NCBI GenBank assembly: GCA_026770585.1
Contig: MU646802.1
Coordinates: 290,082 to 313,068, forward strand
Source of the DNA: Baffinella frigidus
Taxonomy: Eukaryota; Cryptophyceae; Cryptomonadales; Baffinellaceae
DNA: 22,987 nt
Direction: 5' to 3'
Below are positions 22,438 through 22,987 of this stretch, piece after piece. The translations under genes were made by a program, and so were the position numbers. Position 1 is the stretch's first letter, and each line of letters begins with the position of its first letter. A model generated the notes under the pieces. It was not told the origin of the DNA. It worked only from the letters and a program-made list of their open reading frames with translations, and ran no database searches.

Positions 22438-22904
22438 GTGCGCGCTTTTAAAATACTCTCTCGTGTAAAGTGGTCGCTCGTGTAAAGTGGTTGCTCGTGT
22501 AAAGTCGGTGCTGTGCCTCTTGGAGCCATTTTTATCTGGACGTTGAGCAGCGACGGATCGGATGAGTGCGCGGTGCGGAGGTCCACCTCTGTCTGATCAA
22601 AACTGGGCGCGCCGTAAATGTGACCAAGCTGGGGAGTCTAGCCCTGCCAGAGTTTTATTCTGGCTCGTCCTTCAAACTAGTTGAGAGCATAAATCCGGTA
22701 CAAGCGGGCGAACAGAAAGCCTTGAGGACGAGGCAGAATAACACTAAAGCAGAGCTAGGGCGTGGCGCGCTCGATACTGCTTGTGCGCAGACAGGGTCGT
22801 GGTGCGTGTGTGTGCCCCTCCTTCTAAACCCGAAATCCTAACCCCTGAACCATAAACCATGAACCCTACCCCCCCCCCCCTAAACCCTGACGGCGACTCC
22901 GCGC

Positions 22905-22935
<31 letters not shown>

Positions 22936-22987
22936 ACGAGCTGCTCGGCCAGGTTCAGCCCCCCCCCCCCCCCCCCCCCCCCCCCCC
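22438..22987. other. ANTH intron 5 (partial): MITE, telomere-like sequence, terminal poly-C
   Basis: After the exon 5 donor (gtgcgc) come CTCGTGTAAAGTGGT tandem repeats (22460-22510), a CTAGCCCTG...GCAGAGCTAG element at 22638-22758 (121 bp, close to 3411-3531), degenerate CCCTAAA units (22823-22890), and C homopolymers of 31 and 30 nt (22902-22932, 22958-22987). No exon is recognised. Confidence 0.7.

Overview
This window is nuclear DNA of a eukaryote, probably a unicellular alga or similar protist. The genes are split into short GC-rich exons (10-444 nt) by GT-AG introns. The introns are full of Arabidopsis-type telomere-like repeats (TTTAGGG/CCCTAAA). The gene set includes COMMD10, which is generally absent from land plants and yeasts, next to VPS36 and an ANTH-domain adaptor. 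A prasinophyte-like green alga would fit, but the sequence alone does not fix the taxon. No bacterial, viral or plasmid gene was recognised. Most long open frames here are antisense or low-complexity shadows; the real genes were found by joining short exons by homology, splice signals and phase.

Layout: (1) 1-520, microsatellites plus one inverted-repeat element. (2) 521-1842, minus strand: a 4-exon gene for an unrecognised 116-residue membrane protein. (3) 1843-2079: short divergent promoter. (4) 2080-7710, plus: complete 8-exon COMMD10 (195 aa). (5) 7711-8184: convergent intergenic gap. (6) 8185-19113, minus: complete 13-exon VPS36 (390 aa, ESCRT-II). (7) 19114-19398: 285-bp divergent promoter. 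(8) 19399 onward, plus: 5' part of an AP180/CALM-like ANTH gene; five exons give 275 residues and the gene runs off the window, which ends in poly-C. Genes therefore alternate head-to-head and tail-to-tail. Three of the four belong to endosomal/clathrin membrane traffic: Commander, ESCRT-II and a clathrin adaptor.

The most striking feature is in the introns. Many authentic exons are accompanied by one to six truncated copies. Each copy usually keeps exactly one splice junction and is broken off inside the exon, often directly into telomere-like repeat. This is seen in all three recognised genes. In addition, a copy of the VPS36/ANTH divergent promoter plus the first 112 nt of ANTH exon 1 lies inside VPS36 intron 4, bracketed by direct repeats. 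The introns also carry at least ten families of short inverted-repeat (MITE-like) elements, several beginning and ending with TA. About half of the 5' splice sites have the unusual form GTC.
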